Assembly (NCBI GenBank): GCA_964508915.1 | Contig: CAZDVK010000003.1 | Location: forward strand, 62,001-126,000 | Direction of reading: 5' to 3' | DNA from: CAZDVK01 sp964508915 | GTDB lineage: Bacteria; Pseudomonadota; Alphaproteobacteria; Paracaedibacterales; CAIULA01 | DNA: 64,000 nucleotides | Position numbers and translations under genes: made by a program | In this document: piece by piece, positions 42,804 through 52,168 of the stretch | How positions within the stretch are numbered: position 1 is the first letter of the stretch | Layout of the letters: the number at the start of each line of letters is the position of its first letter | Notes under the pieces: model-generated | Told to the model about the DNA's origin: nothing | Seen by the model: only the letters and a program-made list of their open reading frames with translations | The model's database searches: none

Positions 42804-44099
42804 CTACCCTCTTTTATCCATGGGAGTGAATTCACGTTCTGCTTCTCCTGTATATAACTGTCTTGGACGGCCTATTTTCTGCATTGGATCCTCAATCATT
42901 TCATTCCACTGGGCAACCCAACCAACTGTTCTTGCAATGGCAAACAACACGGTAAACATGCTATTGGGAATCCCCATAGCGCGAAAAATGATGCCCGAAT
43001 AAAAATCCACGTTCGGATATAACTTTTTTTCTATAAAATAGTCGTCTTGTAAAGCAATTTTTTCAAGTTCCATGGCAAGATCAAGCAAAGGATCATTTTT
43101 AATGCCTAGTTCATCTAACACATCATGACACGTAGAACGCATAATTTTAGCCCGTGGATCGTAATTTTTGTAAACCCGGTGCCCAAACCCCATTAGCCTA
43201 AAGCTGTCATTTTTGTCTTTTGCACGCTTAATAAACTCTGGAATACGATCTTTTGAACCAATGGCTTGAAGCATAGCCAAAACAGCTTCGTTAGCCCCCC
43301 CATGGGCTGGCCCCCATAAAGCTGTAATGCCAGATGAAATACATGCAAAAGGGTTCGCGCCACTTGATCCTGCTAAGCGCACTGTAGATGTAGATGCATT
43401 TTGTTCATGATCAGCATGAAGAATAAGAATACGGTCCATCGCTTTTTCAAGGGTTGGGCTAACAGTGTATTCTTCTGTTGGTACGGCAAACATCATACGC
43501 AAAAAATTAGCGGCATAGCTCAGGCGGTTTTTTGGGTAAATAAAGGGTTGCCCAACAGAATACTTATACGCCATAGCAGCCAAGGTTGGCATTTTCGCAA
43601 TCAGGCGAATGGATGAAATTTCACGTTGCACGGGGTCATGAATATCCAGGCTATCATGATAAAATGATGACAAAGCCCCAACCACACCCACCATAACAGC
43701 CATAGGGTGCGCATCACGGCGAAATCCCCTGAAAAAATTGCTCATTTGTTCATGCACCATACTGTGATGAGAAACAAGATACGAAAATTTTTGCTTCTGT
43801 TCTTGATTGGGCAGTTCGCCATGAATCAGTAAATAGGAAACTTCTAAAAAGTCACATTTTTCCACAAGGTCCTGTATCCGGTAGCCCCGATACAAAAGAC
43901 GCCCTTCGTCACCATCAATAAATGTAATACGTGAACTGCAGCTGGCAGTCCCCATAAAACCGGGGTCATAGGTAAAGATGCCTAGTTCTTTATAGAGGGT
44001 GGAAACATCAACAACTTCAGGACCATCATTTCCCTTCATAACAGGAAACAAAACTGTTTTCCCATTATGGGTTATGGTTACAAATTTTTCATCAGTCAT
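42804..44099 (-). CDS. gltA: citrate synthase (type II)
   Basis: 431 aa. Condenses oxaloacetate and acetyl-CoA. YDPGFMGTASCSSRITFIDGDEGRLLYRGY, HADHEQNASTSTVRLAGSSGANPFACI (catalytic His), WGPAHGGANEAVL (His) and FRLMGFGHRVYKNYDPRAKIM (with the oxaloacetate-binding residues) are all present, and the type II N-terminal beta domain is visible. First gene of gltA-small ORF-hslO. Confidence 0.98.
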   Translation of the reverse strand: MTDEKFVTITHNGKTVLFPVMKGNDGPEVVDVSTLYKELGIFTYDPGFMGTASCSSRITFIDGDEGRLLYRGYRIQDLVEKCDFLEVSYLLIHGELPNQEQKQKFSYLVSHHSMVHEQMSNFFRGFRRDAHPMAVMVGVVGALSSFYHDSLDIHDPVQREISSIRLIAKMPTLAAMAYKYSVGQPFIYPKNRLSYAANFLRMMFAVPTEEYTVSPTLEKAMDRILILHADHEQNASTSTVRLAGSSGANPFACISSGITALWGPAHGGANEAVLAMLQAIGSKDRIPEFIKRAKDKNDSFRLMGFGHRVYKNYDPRAKIMRSTCHDVLDELGIKNDPLLDLAMELEKIALQDDYFIEKKLYPNVDFYSGIIFRAMGIPNSMFTVLFAIARTVGWVAQWNEMIEDPMQKIGRPRQLYTGEAEREFTPMDKRG

Positions 44100-44167
44100 A
44101 CTTTTCCCTGACTTTAAAAAACGAAGCCTTGCATTTCCAAGACAAAAATAAGCTTAACTAAACTTAT

Positions 44168-44195
44168 ATAATAAGGGATATAAATAAAAAGTTAA
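44168..44195 (-). promoter_or_regulatory. putative promoter of gltA
   Basis: Minus strand -35 TTAACT (44190-44195), 16 nt, -10 TATTAT (44168-44173). About 65 nt before the ATG. The region is AT-rich, so other choices exist. Confidence 0.45.
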
Positions 44196-44299
44196 TTCTG
44201 AAAAATAAAATAATTTTTCATCACAAAAATAGACACGGCATAAGGGCCAAAAAGTTAATTAAGGTGTGTAAAACCCTTTGATTGCCCCCAATAACTAAA

Positions 44300-44347
44300 T
44301 ACGGGCCCCACTCTATTCTCACTGAAAAAAATGCTGTGGGACCCGTA
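44300..44347. repeat. inverted repeat downstream of the 44366 gene
   Basis: 12-bp arms, TACGGGCCCCAC and GTGGGACCCGTA, with one mismatch and a 24-nt loop containing an A-run. No T-run after it on the minus strand, so it may or may not terminate transcription. Confidence 0.5.
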
Positions 44348-44365
44348 ATCTTATCGAAAACTAAT

Positions 44366-45148
44366 TTATCTTTTATCTTTGTATTTTGTGTGTAATTTAA
44401 ACTCCGTCACATAAGATGGCTTTTTAACTGTAAATCTTAAAAACCCAACCGCTTTATTTTCTGGCTCCGTAATTGGGAATGATTCGTATATTGTTATTTG
44501 CTTCGATTGTCGGTAGGAATCTTGGCTTGGTCTATAAGCCACCTTTAAACGGGCAGTTAGAGGAAATTTCAACCCCCCATCTGCATCTCCATCATCTTCA
44601 CCTGGGCTTGAAATTTCGATAACTTGTTCATCCGTTCTGTGACCGACTCTGTACTTAAATGTTGATTCGCCTGATGTTACTTGTAAGGTTATTTCAAGAC
44701 TTCCTGGTGCCAATAAAACGCCTTTGAATTTTGGCAAAACATGCAAAGAAAACCGTTTTACACGTGCATCCCCCAGGCTAAGCACAGGAACATCAGGTTC
44801 GTCTGTAAGCGGCATACAGATAGGTGTAAAAAGAAGGAACGGTTTTTGAGGCTCAACCAATGCATGAACAGAGGCTGTCATTATATCCTTTTTTTCGCCT
44901 ACACCCCCTAAGGAAGCCCCATCATCAAAATCGGCGAAACTTGTAACAGAATCGGATTCTGACCCAACTGAACCAGAAGTACTTGATGCATCATCATCTT
45001 GTACGCTATTACCGTAGTGCTTATAGAAAGGCTTGGTTGTATCTGGCCATGTCGTTCCAGCGGCATCTACCTCTACCTCCATAGAAAAAAGATCGCCTAC
45101 AAAAGGGGTCATCAGGGTCGTAAGTGTCAGAAATGTTTTAAAAATCAT
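44366..45148 (-). CDS. secreted protein, paralogue of the 45298 gene product (260 aa)
   Basis: Unknown family. Signal peptide FKTFLTLTTLMTPFVGDLFS, cleavage before MEVEV. The mature N-terminus is acidic and Ser-rich (DDDASSTSGSVGSESDSV). The C-terminal half matches the 45298 protein by eye: DARVKRFSLHVLPKFKGVL aligns with EPRTKSFPLHVFSKLMGKF, and KAVGFLRFTVKKP with LGKGYLNIVVTNL. This suggests a tandem duplication and a shared beta-rich domain, perhaps C2-like, but I cannot name it. Confidence 0.72.
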   Translation of the reverse strand: MIFKTFLTLTTLMTPFVGDLFSMEVEVDAAGTTWPDTTKPFYKHYGNSVQDDDASSTSGSVGSESDSVTSFADFDDGASLGGVGEKKDIMTASVHALVEPQKPFLLFTPICMPLTDEPDVPVLSLGDARVKRFSLHVLPKFKGVLLAPGSLEITLQVTSGESTFKYRVGHRTDEQVIEISSPGEDDGDADGGLKFPLTARLKVAYRPSQDSYRQSKQITIYESFPITEPENKAVGFLRFTVKKPSYVTEFKLHTKYKDKR

Positions 45149-45242
45149 GAGCGAAGAAACCTATATGTTAAAAGTGCATCCAAACATAGTATATGGCACT
45201 GTTATAATAAAATTTAAGTAAAATTTTTTCTTTTTATCAAAT

Positions 45243-45275
45243 AAAAAACCTTGCCCCTATGGTTTTGGGACAAGG
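45243..45275 (-). terminator. terminator of the 45298 gene
   Basis: Minus strand stem GCCTTGTCCC / GGGGCAAGG followed by TTTTTTATTT. Confidence 0.75.
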
Positions 45276-45297
45276 CAAACAGAGCCCCTTTTTCACA

Positions 45298-46299
45298 TTA
45301 CAAAATAGCTTTACGAGCCTGTTTTCTTTGATGTCTATTCATTCTTGTAGCGGGGCCTGCCAGGGCTTGTTCAGCTCTTTCGTGTTTTTTCCTTATTGCT
45401 GCAATTTTCTTTTTTGCCCTTTTTGTTTGTTTTGTCCTGTAGGAAATCGCTTTAGCAAGGCTATTTTTATAGTGAACATCTAAAATGGGCTTTTCTTTTA
45501 GGTTTGTAACCACAATGTTTAAGTAACCTTTTCCAAGACTTTCCGTATCCAAAATGTTAGCGTCTTTGACCCCGTACATTTTTTTTCCCCTTCTAAGGTA
45601 CACACAACACTCCAGCAAAGGTTTGGTTTCATCTTTTGATACAAGAAAGGCTGGTACATTAATACGCTGCTCTTCTGAAAAATTTACACAAACACTTTTT
45701 TGTTTAAAAGCCTGTATTGTCGTTTGTTCATGCTGAAAAACAATAGGGTCCAGGTTACATTCTAGTACGTAAAATCGCACCTTAAGTTTGGGCTTTTTAT
45801 TAGAAAACTTTCCCATGAGTTTGGAAAAAACGTGCAACGGAAAAGATTTTGTCCTTGGCTCTCCACTTTCCGAAACGGGTATATAAGCATTGGGTTCATC
45901 GTCTTCAGGTGCAACTCTACACAGCTGTGCATCTGGTGTTTCAGCATCATCCTCCCAATCATCAACGGTCAAAACATCACGGCTAAAAAAAAGGGGACCA
46001 GAAATCTTAACATCTTCATCAAAGTCGGCATCATCAGCAGAACTTGCCTCTGCAACTGTTTTAAATGGCGGTGACACTTTATCCAAAACAGTTAATACAT
46101 CCAATGTTACTGTCTTTAAATCCTTATCAAAAGTTTGCTCTGCAAGTTGAACACGTGACATAGTTTTGGGCATACTTTTACATTGACCCAAAAAAGCAGC
46201 TGTTTCACTGAATGGTTCCACCAAATCTGGATTTGCCGCCAAAGATGAACATAAACTCCAAGTCGTTAAGGCAAAAAATAAAATTTTTCTATATGTCAC
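45298..46299 (-). CDS. secreted protein with basic C-terminus (333 aa)
   Basis: Signal peptide KILFFALTTWSLCSSLAA, cleavage before NPDLVE. An acidic middle (SSADDADFDEDVK, DDWEDDAETPD) leads to a domain shared with the 44366 product, and the last 60 residues are very basic (KQTKRAKKKIAAIRKKHERAEQ, RMNRHQRKQARKAIL), a pattern that could bind nucleic acid or act as a host nuclear signal. Both ideas are guesses. Family unknown. Confidence 0.72.
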   Translation of the reverse strand: MTYRKILFFALTTWSLCSSLAANPDLVEPFSETAAFLGQCKSMPKTMSRVQLAEQTFDKDLKTVTLDVLTVLDKVSPPFKTVAEASSADDADFDEDVKISGPLFFSRDVLTVDDWEDDAETPDAQLCRVAPEDDEPNAYIPVSESGEPRTKSFPLHVFSKLMGKFSNKKPKLKVRFYVLECNLDPIVFQHEQTTIQAFKQKSVCVNFSEEQRINVPAFLVSKDETKPLLECCVYLRRGKKMYGVKDANILDTESLGKGYLNIVVTNLKEKPILDVHYKNSLAKAISYRTKQTKRAKKKIAAIRKKHERAEQALAGPATRMNRHQRKQARKAIL

Positions 46300-46465
46300 G
46301 ATTTAAAAAACCCTCTTTGTTAATGGTTGAACAAAATAATGGTATGGCATAAGTACAAAAAAATTAAGTAGATTTTTATTTAAATTGTTCGAAGAAGGAA
46401 CCGTTTTGCCAATGTGCTAGGTTTCATGTAATCTATGGGAATTAAATTCAACGTAGAAACAAATT

Positions 46466-46981
46466 TTGAAGAATTTTCCCTTGTTTTCTAGGCTACTCAC
46501 CCTAATTTTTTGTTCATTTCTGCTGTGCCAATGTGGTTTTGAACCTATCTACCAGAAAAAAGAAGTAGCCGAGTCATCACAAAATGCATCTTTAAAGATT
46601 TTTGGCGGCAACCAAGATGCCTACACTGTATACCGATTAAGGCAGGAAATTGAGCCTCAACTCGCGTCTTTAACACCTATTGCCAAAAAGAAATACCGAA
46701 TCCATGTAAATGTCCAAGAAGAATTTGGAAATATTGGATACGCCAATGACGGTACAGCTGTTCGAGCACAAGGTCGCATCAGTGCCCATATTTCCGTGTT
46801 TGATCAAACATTAACCCCCATCTATGAAAGCCACGTAGATTCGGTCAGTTCTTACACAATTAACTATGGTGATGAATTCTCTAACCTAAACTCTCAAGAT
46901 GGTGTTCGTGAACGACTGGTTGTTGATTTAGGCCGTGAAATCATTCAAAGTTTAAGTGGTTTTTTCAAAAGCCAAAGCTAG
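46466..46981 (+). CDS. lptE: LPS assembly lipoprotein LptE
   Basis: 171 aa from a TTG start. Lipobox LLCQC, and the start of the mature protein CGFEPIY is the LptE hallmark (CGFxPxY). Also AQGRISAHISVFDQ and DGVRERLVVDLGREII, fitting the family. Anchors with LptD in the outer membrane. The partner genes lptA, B and C lie about 10 kb away. Followed by holC after 9 nt. Confidence 0.88.
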   Translation: MKNFPLFSRLLTLIFCSFLLCQCGFEPIYQKKEVAESSQNASLKIFGGNQDAYTVYRLRQEIEPQLASLTPIAKKKYRIHVNVQEEFGNIGYANDGTAVRAQGRISAHISVFDQTLTPIYESHVDSVSSYTINYGDEFSNLNSQDGVRERLVVDLGREIIQSLSGFFKSQS

Positions 46982-46990
46982 GGGATTTTT

Positions 46991-47449
46991 GTGAATATTG
47001 CTTTTTATCAATTGTTGACAACACCTTTGGAAAAAACACTGCCGAAGCTTTTAGAAAAAATATATGCGAGCAACCAAAAGGCTTTGGTCTTGGCAGAAAG
47101 CCAAGAACGTCTAGACCAACTCGATTCCGTTTTATGGACTTATTCTACCAACGCATTTTTACCCCATGGCACGTCTAAACTGCCCCAAGAGTTTCACGGG
47201 AGACAGCCCATTTGGTTAACAACATCCGTATCAGATAACCCCAATTCTGCAAGCGTTTTGGTTGTTACCTCGAGCGAAAAAATTGAAACATTTCAAAAAT
47301 TTGAACGGATTTTAGATTTGTTTGATGGCAATAACCCTACCTTTTTAGAGCAGGCCCAAAAACGCATGGCATACTACAAAGGGTTAGGCCACACCGTCAC
47401 CCTCTGGAAACAAACACCACAAAGCAGTTGGGTTGAAGAAGCACCTTAG
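46991..47449 (+). CDS. holC: DNA polymerase III chi subunit
   Basis: 152 aa, GTG start. FYQLLTTPLEKTLPKLLEKIY, ALVLAESQERLDQLDSVLWTYSTNAFLPHG and PIWLTTSVSDNPNSASVLVV match HolC throughout. It links the clamp loader to SSB. Its stop codon overlaps the stop of the convergent gene by 4 nt. Confidence 0.9.
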   Translation: MNIAFYQLLTTPLEKTLPKLLEKIYASNQKALVLAESQERLDQLDSVLWTYSTNAFLPHGTSKLPQEFHGRQPIWLTTSVSDNPNSASVLVVTSSEKIETFQKFERILDLFDGNNPTFLEQAQKRMAYYKGLGHTVTLWKQTPQSSWVEEAP

Positions 47450-48075
47450 TCTGACCAAGGAATTGTGACAGACACAGGGGTTTTAAAAATCTGAGCAAGC
47501 GCCAATGGTGATGGCCCCACACCACTGAAAATAAGGCAACTATACTCAAGCAAAAAACCAGTGGCACTGAGTTCTGAAGGAAGATTACAGTATATTCTGC
47601 TGATAGCCATTGACCCTGGCACCATTGTCGCAAGGACAGGAAAAGCTCCAAACGTAATTGGCCCTATTAACAATTGCATTTGAACAAGCTGACGTTCCCC
47701 TGTATCTGAAAGTCTATCCCAGTAAAACCCTGTATCACCTATCGCAGTACGTGGTACAGATAAAATTGGGTAAAAATATCCCGAAAAATTCCCCTCTGGT
47801 GTTGGAGCGTATGGTCCTGCAAGGCTTAAAGACGCTAAATGCCCACTTAAACTCCTATTTAAGTAAAAAAGCTGTGGTAATGGCGCGGGAACAGGTAAAG
47901 AAGTTGCAATACCTAATAAATCTGGTGAACTGTCAGGCTCTGTTGAGGTTGGTGCAGAAGCTTCGGCCCTTGGACGTTCACTAAATGGGTCCCAATCATC
48001 TTTAGATGGGGCAGCAGCTAAACATGAATGAATAGTCATGACCATACAGCAAGCAAAGTGTGCATATTTACGCAT
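47446..48075 (-). CDS. secreted protein of unknown function (about 209 aa)
   Basis: From the ATG at 48075, a signal peptide (YAHFACCMVMTIHSCLAA) precedes PSKDDWDPF. An ATG seven codons earlier is less likely. The next 40 residues are rich in Pro, Ser and Ala (RAEASAPTSTEPDSSPD), then a Gly/Leu/Pro-rich domain. No family recognised. Convergent with holC. Confidence 0.65.
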   Translation of the reverse strand: MRKYAHFACCMVMTIHSCLAAAPSKDDWDPFSERPRAEASAPTSTEPDSSPDLLGIATSLPVPAPLPQLFYLNRSLSGHLASLSLAGPYAPTPEGNFSGYFYPILSVPRTAIGDTGFYWDRLSDTGERQLVQMQLLIGPITFGAFPVLATMVPGSMAISRIYCNLPSELSATGFLLEYSCLIFSGVGPSPLALAQIFKTPVSVTIPWSD

Positions 48076-48126
48076 AAAAAGAATATCCAAAAACACGAAC
48101 TTATCTAAATGGTAAGGAAATTTTAA

Positions 48127-48900
48127 TTAGTCGTCTATACACATCGTTTGTCCGTAATGTGCCATAAACATGTGCCGTGTTGTCCAGCGAACGGTGTCAT
48201 CAAAGTAACCGTCGACTGTTTGGCATAAAGGCCTGTCTGTAAATACACCTGAATTATCAGCGTTCATGGCTTTTGGGGCAGATGGCGTTGGCATACGCGT
48301 ACCATCATCTAGAAAAGCCCCCTGCCCCTTGGCGCCATGACTCACCAGAACAATAGCGATAAATTCAGAATCAACGCCAGACACAACAACAGGTGCACCT
48401 TTTTCATCCACAACAGATACCCCTGAAAAAGAAGGTGACACACCACAAAATAATTTATCTTTTGTTGTGGTTCCACCTTTTGGCTGATTAATGCTTTTCA
48501 ATTCAACGGATGTTAAGCATGGCGACACAGCATAAGTTAACCAGCGACCATAGGCATCTTTCGCTTTTTTTTCAGGAACCCCCAATGTTTTAAAAGGTAA
48601 AACACCCACGAACGATCCCGGCATTCGGCAATCTACAGCAGCCATACCATGACTGTTTGGTTGTGCAGGGCAAGGCAATCGCTTGTTAAACAACGTATAA
48701 GCGGCCAAACTTTGTAATGCTTCTTCTATGGTTTTTTCTGTTTCTTTTTTTTTATGATTTTGGCCATAACTTGCCAGCAAAGGTAATAATGTAGCCGTGA
48801 CAATGCCAAAAATACACAAACTAATGGCAGCCTCGATCAAAGAAAAACCAGGCTGCTTATAATTCTTAAAACGCCGGCACATTTGAAAAAACTTAAACAT
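48127..48900 (-). CDS. prepilin-like protein with type IV N-methylation motif
   Basis: 257 aa. The basic leader ends at G, followed by FSLIEAAISLCIFGIVTATLLPLL: the GFxLIE cleavage site with Glu at position 5 and the hydrophobic helix of type IV pilins and type II secretion pseudopilins. The rest has several Cys (VDCRMPGS, SPCLTS, CGVSPSF, PLCQTV, MCIDD) and no close match. No prepilin peptidase, gsp or pil gene is nearby. It may be a minor pseudopilin. Confidence 0.82.
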   Translation of the reverse strand: MFKFFQMCRRFKNYKQPGFSLIEAAISLCIFGIVTATLLPLLASYGQNHKKKETEKTIEEALQSLAAYTLFNKRLPCPAQPNSHGMAAVDCRMPGSFVGVLPFKTLGVPEKKAKDAYGRWLTYAVSPCLTSVELKSINQPKGGTTTKDKLFCGVSPSFSGVSVVDEKGAPVVVSGVDSEFIAIVLVSHGAKGQGAFLDDGTRMPTPSAPKAMNADNSGVFTDRPLCQTVDGYFDDTVRWTTRHMFMAHYGQTMCIDD

Positions 48901-48945
48901 TTTGTTATCGTATTTCTGGATTTTTAAAGTGTTAGGTTCGTTTAG

Positions 48946-50202
48946 TTGTTTAATTACTTTTCATCACCTTCAAGTTTACAACAAAAATATGGGGTCGTAC
49001 CCTTTCTTTTTTTGCTGCAAATTTTAACAAGCATGTCTATGGATATTCATTTACCCATGGCCCCCGTCATTGTGGTTGAACTAAACACAACTGAATTCAT
49101 GGTTCAGCTGATGGTTATTATCAGTGTGGCATTAACAACCATGACGCCTATTTTTTGGGGATATTTGTCGGACTGCTGTGGCCGACGAAAGGTTTTTTTT
49201 CCAGCCTGTATCTTTTTAGTGGTGGGGCAGTTTTTGTGCGCGGTAGCCCCCACCATTCATTTTCTTTTAGCTGCCCGCTTTATTCAGTACCTGGGGGCTG
49301 GTGCCTTATTTTCTGTAAACATGTCTATTATTTGTGACCAGTACACAGGGCAAAAACGTGCACAAATGTTAGCCCTTTGGGAAATGACGTTGCCCATTGC
49401 ATTTGTTATTGCCCCCATTTTTGGGGCATTTTTTGCTTCTGCTATTCATTGGCGCTTTAGCTTTTTCTTTTTGGGATTATGTCAATTAATCACTATTTTT
49501 TCTTTATTCAAAAAACTTCCTGAAACTTTAGCAAGCAGAAAATCTTTTTCCCTAAACCAAATCAGAACCGTTACATGGCACATATTAAAAAACAAAACAT
49601 TTACCCGATATTCCCTTTTGTTGGCCTTTGTTAATGCGCCTTATATGATTTTTATTACCCATTCTGCTTTTTTTTATATTGACCATTTTAAATACACCCC
49701 ATCCCGCTACGCATTCATTCACAGCACGCTTGTTTTTGTTTACTTGATAGGGGTGATGGTTTTTCAAAAACTTGTTCGTGAACGTAGCCTAAGCGAGATT
49801 CTGAATCGAAGTATGTGGGGAATTCTGCTTTTTGCGATCCTAAATACATTCATGTCATTTGGCATTCTTCCCTTTAACATGGGGTGGGTAACACTATGCA
49901 TGCTGATCAGCTGTATGGTGTCAGGGCCCATTATTGCAACCTGCAATAGTTTAGCGCTGTCATCTCATGACGATTACTTAGGAACATGTTCAGCTTTGGT
50001 TGAACTTTTTTTTGGAACAGTCGCTGGTTTGTCTATGTTCTTATCGTCTTTACTTATGGAAACCTACGGACCTAGGTCTGTTTATCTGCTCATGGCCATA
50101 ACTGCGTTTATATCTGTTGCCTTATGGATTCTAAGATGCGGCCATACAAAAGCTTATCAAGAAAATGATAAGTCACCACCTCATGTAATCAATTTGAATT
50201 AA
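48946..50202 (+). CDS. MFS drug/metabolite exporter, Bcr/CflA type
   Basis: 418 aa from a TTG start, about twelve membrane helices. SMDIHLPMAPVIVVELNT matches the DMYLPAxP start of the bicyclomycin resistance subfamily; GYLSDCCGRRKVFF is MFS motif A, and RFIQYLGAGALFSVNMSIICDQY fits motif B. The exported substrate is unknown. Its stop overlaps the stop of the convergent regulator gene by 4 nt. Confidence 0.85.
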   Translation: MFNYFSSPSSLQQKYGVVPFLFLLQILTSMSMDIHLPMAPVIVVELNTTEFMVQLMVIISVALTTMTPIFWGYLSDCCGRRKVFFPACIFLVVGQFLCAVAPTIHFLLAARFIQYLGAGALFSVNMSIICDQYTGQKRAQMLALWEMTLPIAFVIAPIFGAFFASAIHWRFSFFFLGLCQLITIFSLFKKLPETLASRKSFSLNQIRTVTWHILKNKTFTRYSLLLAFVNAPYMIFITHSAFFYIDHFKYTPSRYAFIHSTLVFVYLIGVMVFQKLVRERSLSEILNRSMWGILLFAILNTFMSFGILPFNMGWVTLCMLISCMVSGPIIATCNSLALSSHDDYLGTCSALVELFFGTVAGLSMFLSSLLMETYGPRSVYLLMAITAFISVALWILRCGHTKAYQENDKSPPHVINLN

Positions 50203-50945
50203 AAATCAATACATGCCTGGTCTTTAGCTGTATTTGGCAGAATAACCACCGAAACCCAATATTTAACAAAGCCTATCAACGCCTCTTGAAAAATATCATA
50301 GTCAAAAGACTTAACAATATACCCACATGCGTAATTTTTGTAGGCAGATATCATTTCTTGAACACTAATGCTATTGCTTAAAACAATGACGGGAATATCT
50401 TGAATATCACGGTCACGTTTGATTTCTTTTAAAACGGCATGTCCGTCTCGTTTCGGTAAATTTAAATCCAGCAAAACCACATCGGGCCTTGGAAAATCAG
50501 CAGCTAAGGTTTTATAACGTAAAAATTCAATAGCCTGCACACCATCGTGCACGCAAAAAATATTCAATTTTTGTTGAGATGCTTCTAAAGCACGCCTGGT
50601 TAAAAGCTCATCAGCCGGGTTATCTTCCACCAGCAAAATGTTTAAACTTTTTTCTTCCCGACACGTAATCACATCCGACAAGGGTGATTCTACATTTTTT
50701 TCAGAACTTGGTTTATAGCCTTCAAAGAAATACTGTGACGGAACGCCATAAATCTGCCCGATTTGATACAGAATTGGTGCTGAAATACGACTTTGAGCTT
50801 GTTCATACTTTTGAATTTGCTGGTGCGAAATAGATAATTTTTCAGCTACGTACGCCAACGTCATGCCAAGCTTTTGGCGCTTCTCACGAAGCCGACGCCC
50901 CACATACATTTCCAACTCTCGCTGCATGCTCATTCTACCCCTCAC
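50199..50945 (-). CDS. XRE-type DNA-binding response regulator (HTH plus receiver)
   Basis: 248 aa; the real start may be at the second or third Met. Residues 13-70 are a Cro/C1-type helix-turn-helix (LREKRQKLGMTLAYVAEKL, SHQQIQKYE). Residues about 101-235 are an Rcp1-like receiver: acidic pair ED 107-108, phospho-acceptor D160 (VVLLDLNLPKRDG), Ser in VIVLSNS and Lys in YIVKSFD. The order HTH first, receiver second, is the reverse of most response regulators. It overlaps the kinase gene by 11 nt, so kinase and regulator are a pair. Confidence 0.88.
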   Translation of the reverse strand: MRGRMSMQRELEMYVGRRLREKRQKLGMTLAYVAEKLSISHQQIQKYEQAQSRISAPILYQIGQIYGVPSQYFFEGYKPSSEKNVESPLSDVITCREEKSLNILLVEDNPADELLTRRALEASQQKLNIFCVHDGVQAIEFLRYKTLAADFPRPDVVLLDLNLPKRDGHAVLKEIKRDRDIQDIPVIVLSNSISVQEMISAYKNYACGYIVKSFDYDIFQEALIGFVKYWVSVVILPNTAKDQACIDF

Positions 50946-52077
50946 TTATCTTTGTTATCAGTCCCTTTGGCAACGTAAAATGAAAGGTGCTTCCCTTCCT
51001 TAACTCAGATTCCATAAAAATTTTCCCTCCATAAAATTCAACAATTTTCTTACACACAGCCAAACCAATACCAGACCCTTCATATTCATACGGCCTATGC
51101 AGCCGTTCAAACATTTCAAATATTTTTTCTTGATAGGACTTATCAATTCCAACACCATTGTCTTTTACAAAAAAACGCCACGCAGACCCAGCATCAGAAA
51201 CCCCAACATGAATGATTGGATCAGATTCTGGAGACCGAAATTTTATTCCGTTATCTATTAAATTGGTGAATAGCTGAACCATTTGGCTGCGATCGGAATA
51301 AATATCCGGCAAAGGATCATGCGTAACAACAGCCTGATTTTCCACAATCTTTGCCGATAGATTGTCTAAAACCTCCCCCATAACAGATTCTAATGAAACA
51401 TAGGTGTGGCTTACATTATCGTCTGTAATTTTGGAAAAAATAAGAATATCACGGACAAGATTTTGAAGTCGATGCGTGCCTAACATCACAAACCTCATAT
51501 ACTCTTCAGACTGTTGGCTAAAACAATTTTTTTCATCTTTGTTGATTAACTGTAAGAAATTTGAAATAGAGCGAAGGGGTTCATTGATATCATGAGAACA
51601 AATATACGCAAAGCGGCTCAGCTCTTTGTTTGTTTTTTCAAGGTTGCGAATCGTTTTGGCCATTTCAAGCTCTGTCTGACGAGAGATTGTTTGATCCTCT
51701 AAGTGGATATAAAAACCAAGATTTGCATTTTCTGAACAACCCCACCGACATATTTGCCAAGAAAGGTAAGTAGGGATGGTACTTCCATCTAAAATAAGCT
51801 CTGCCTCATTTTCTGAAAATCCATCTGTTTCAGCTTTTTGAAGGTCATATTTAATAACCTCATAAAAAAAAGGAAATACCTCGTCTATTTTTTTGGTAAT
51901 AATTTCACTTCCCATAAAACCAAAAAAATCTACAAATTTACTACTTACAAGTATTATCTGACGTTCATTATCAATAGCAGCTACCATGGCTGGTATCGTA
52001 GCCAGAACCATCTTTCGCAATTCTGATATTGCACTTTCTGTGTATCTTTTACCGATAACTTCAAGAAAATTTGGCAT
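50935..52077 (-). CDS. PAS-domain sensor histidine kinase
   Basis: 380 aa with no membrane segment, hence cytoplasmic. Residues about 22-135 form a PAS-like domain (VAAIDNERQIILVSSKFVDFFGF). HisKA contains the phospho-His H162 in FAYICSHDINEPLRSI, like phytochrome-type kinases. HATPase: N box LIDNGIKF, G1 KDNGVGID, F box FEMFERLH, G2 GSGIGLAVCKKIVE. Upstream gene of the pair. The PAS signal is unknown; a photolyase gene lies 90 bp upstream on the same strand. Confidence 0.92.
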   Translation of the reverse strand: MPNFLEVIGKRYTESAISELRKMVLATIPAMVAAIDNERQIILVSSKFVDFFGFMGSEIITKKIDEVFPFFYEVIKYDLQKAETDGFSENEAELILDGSTIPTYLSWQICRWGCSENANLGFYIHLEDQTISRQTELEMAKTIRNLEKTNKELSRFAYICSHDINEPLRSISNFLQLINKDEKNCFSQQSEEYMRFVMLGTHRLQNLVRDILIFSKITDDNVSHTYVSLESVMGEVLDNLSAKIVENQAVVTHDPLPDIYSDRSQMVQLFTNLIDNGIKFRSPESDPIIHVGVSDAGSAWRFFVKDNGVGIDKSYQEKIFEMFERLHRPYEYEGSGIGLAVCKKIVEFYGGKIFMESELRKGSTFHFTLPKGLITKISEG

Positions 52078-52168
52078 CTCCCTACTTTTGCCAGAAAAAT
52101 CAATTATGGGTTGTATATAGCATTATTATTCCCCTAGGGACAAGGAAATTATGCCATAAATCATAAAT

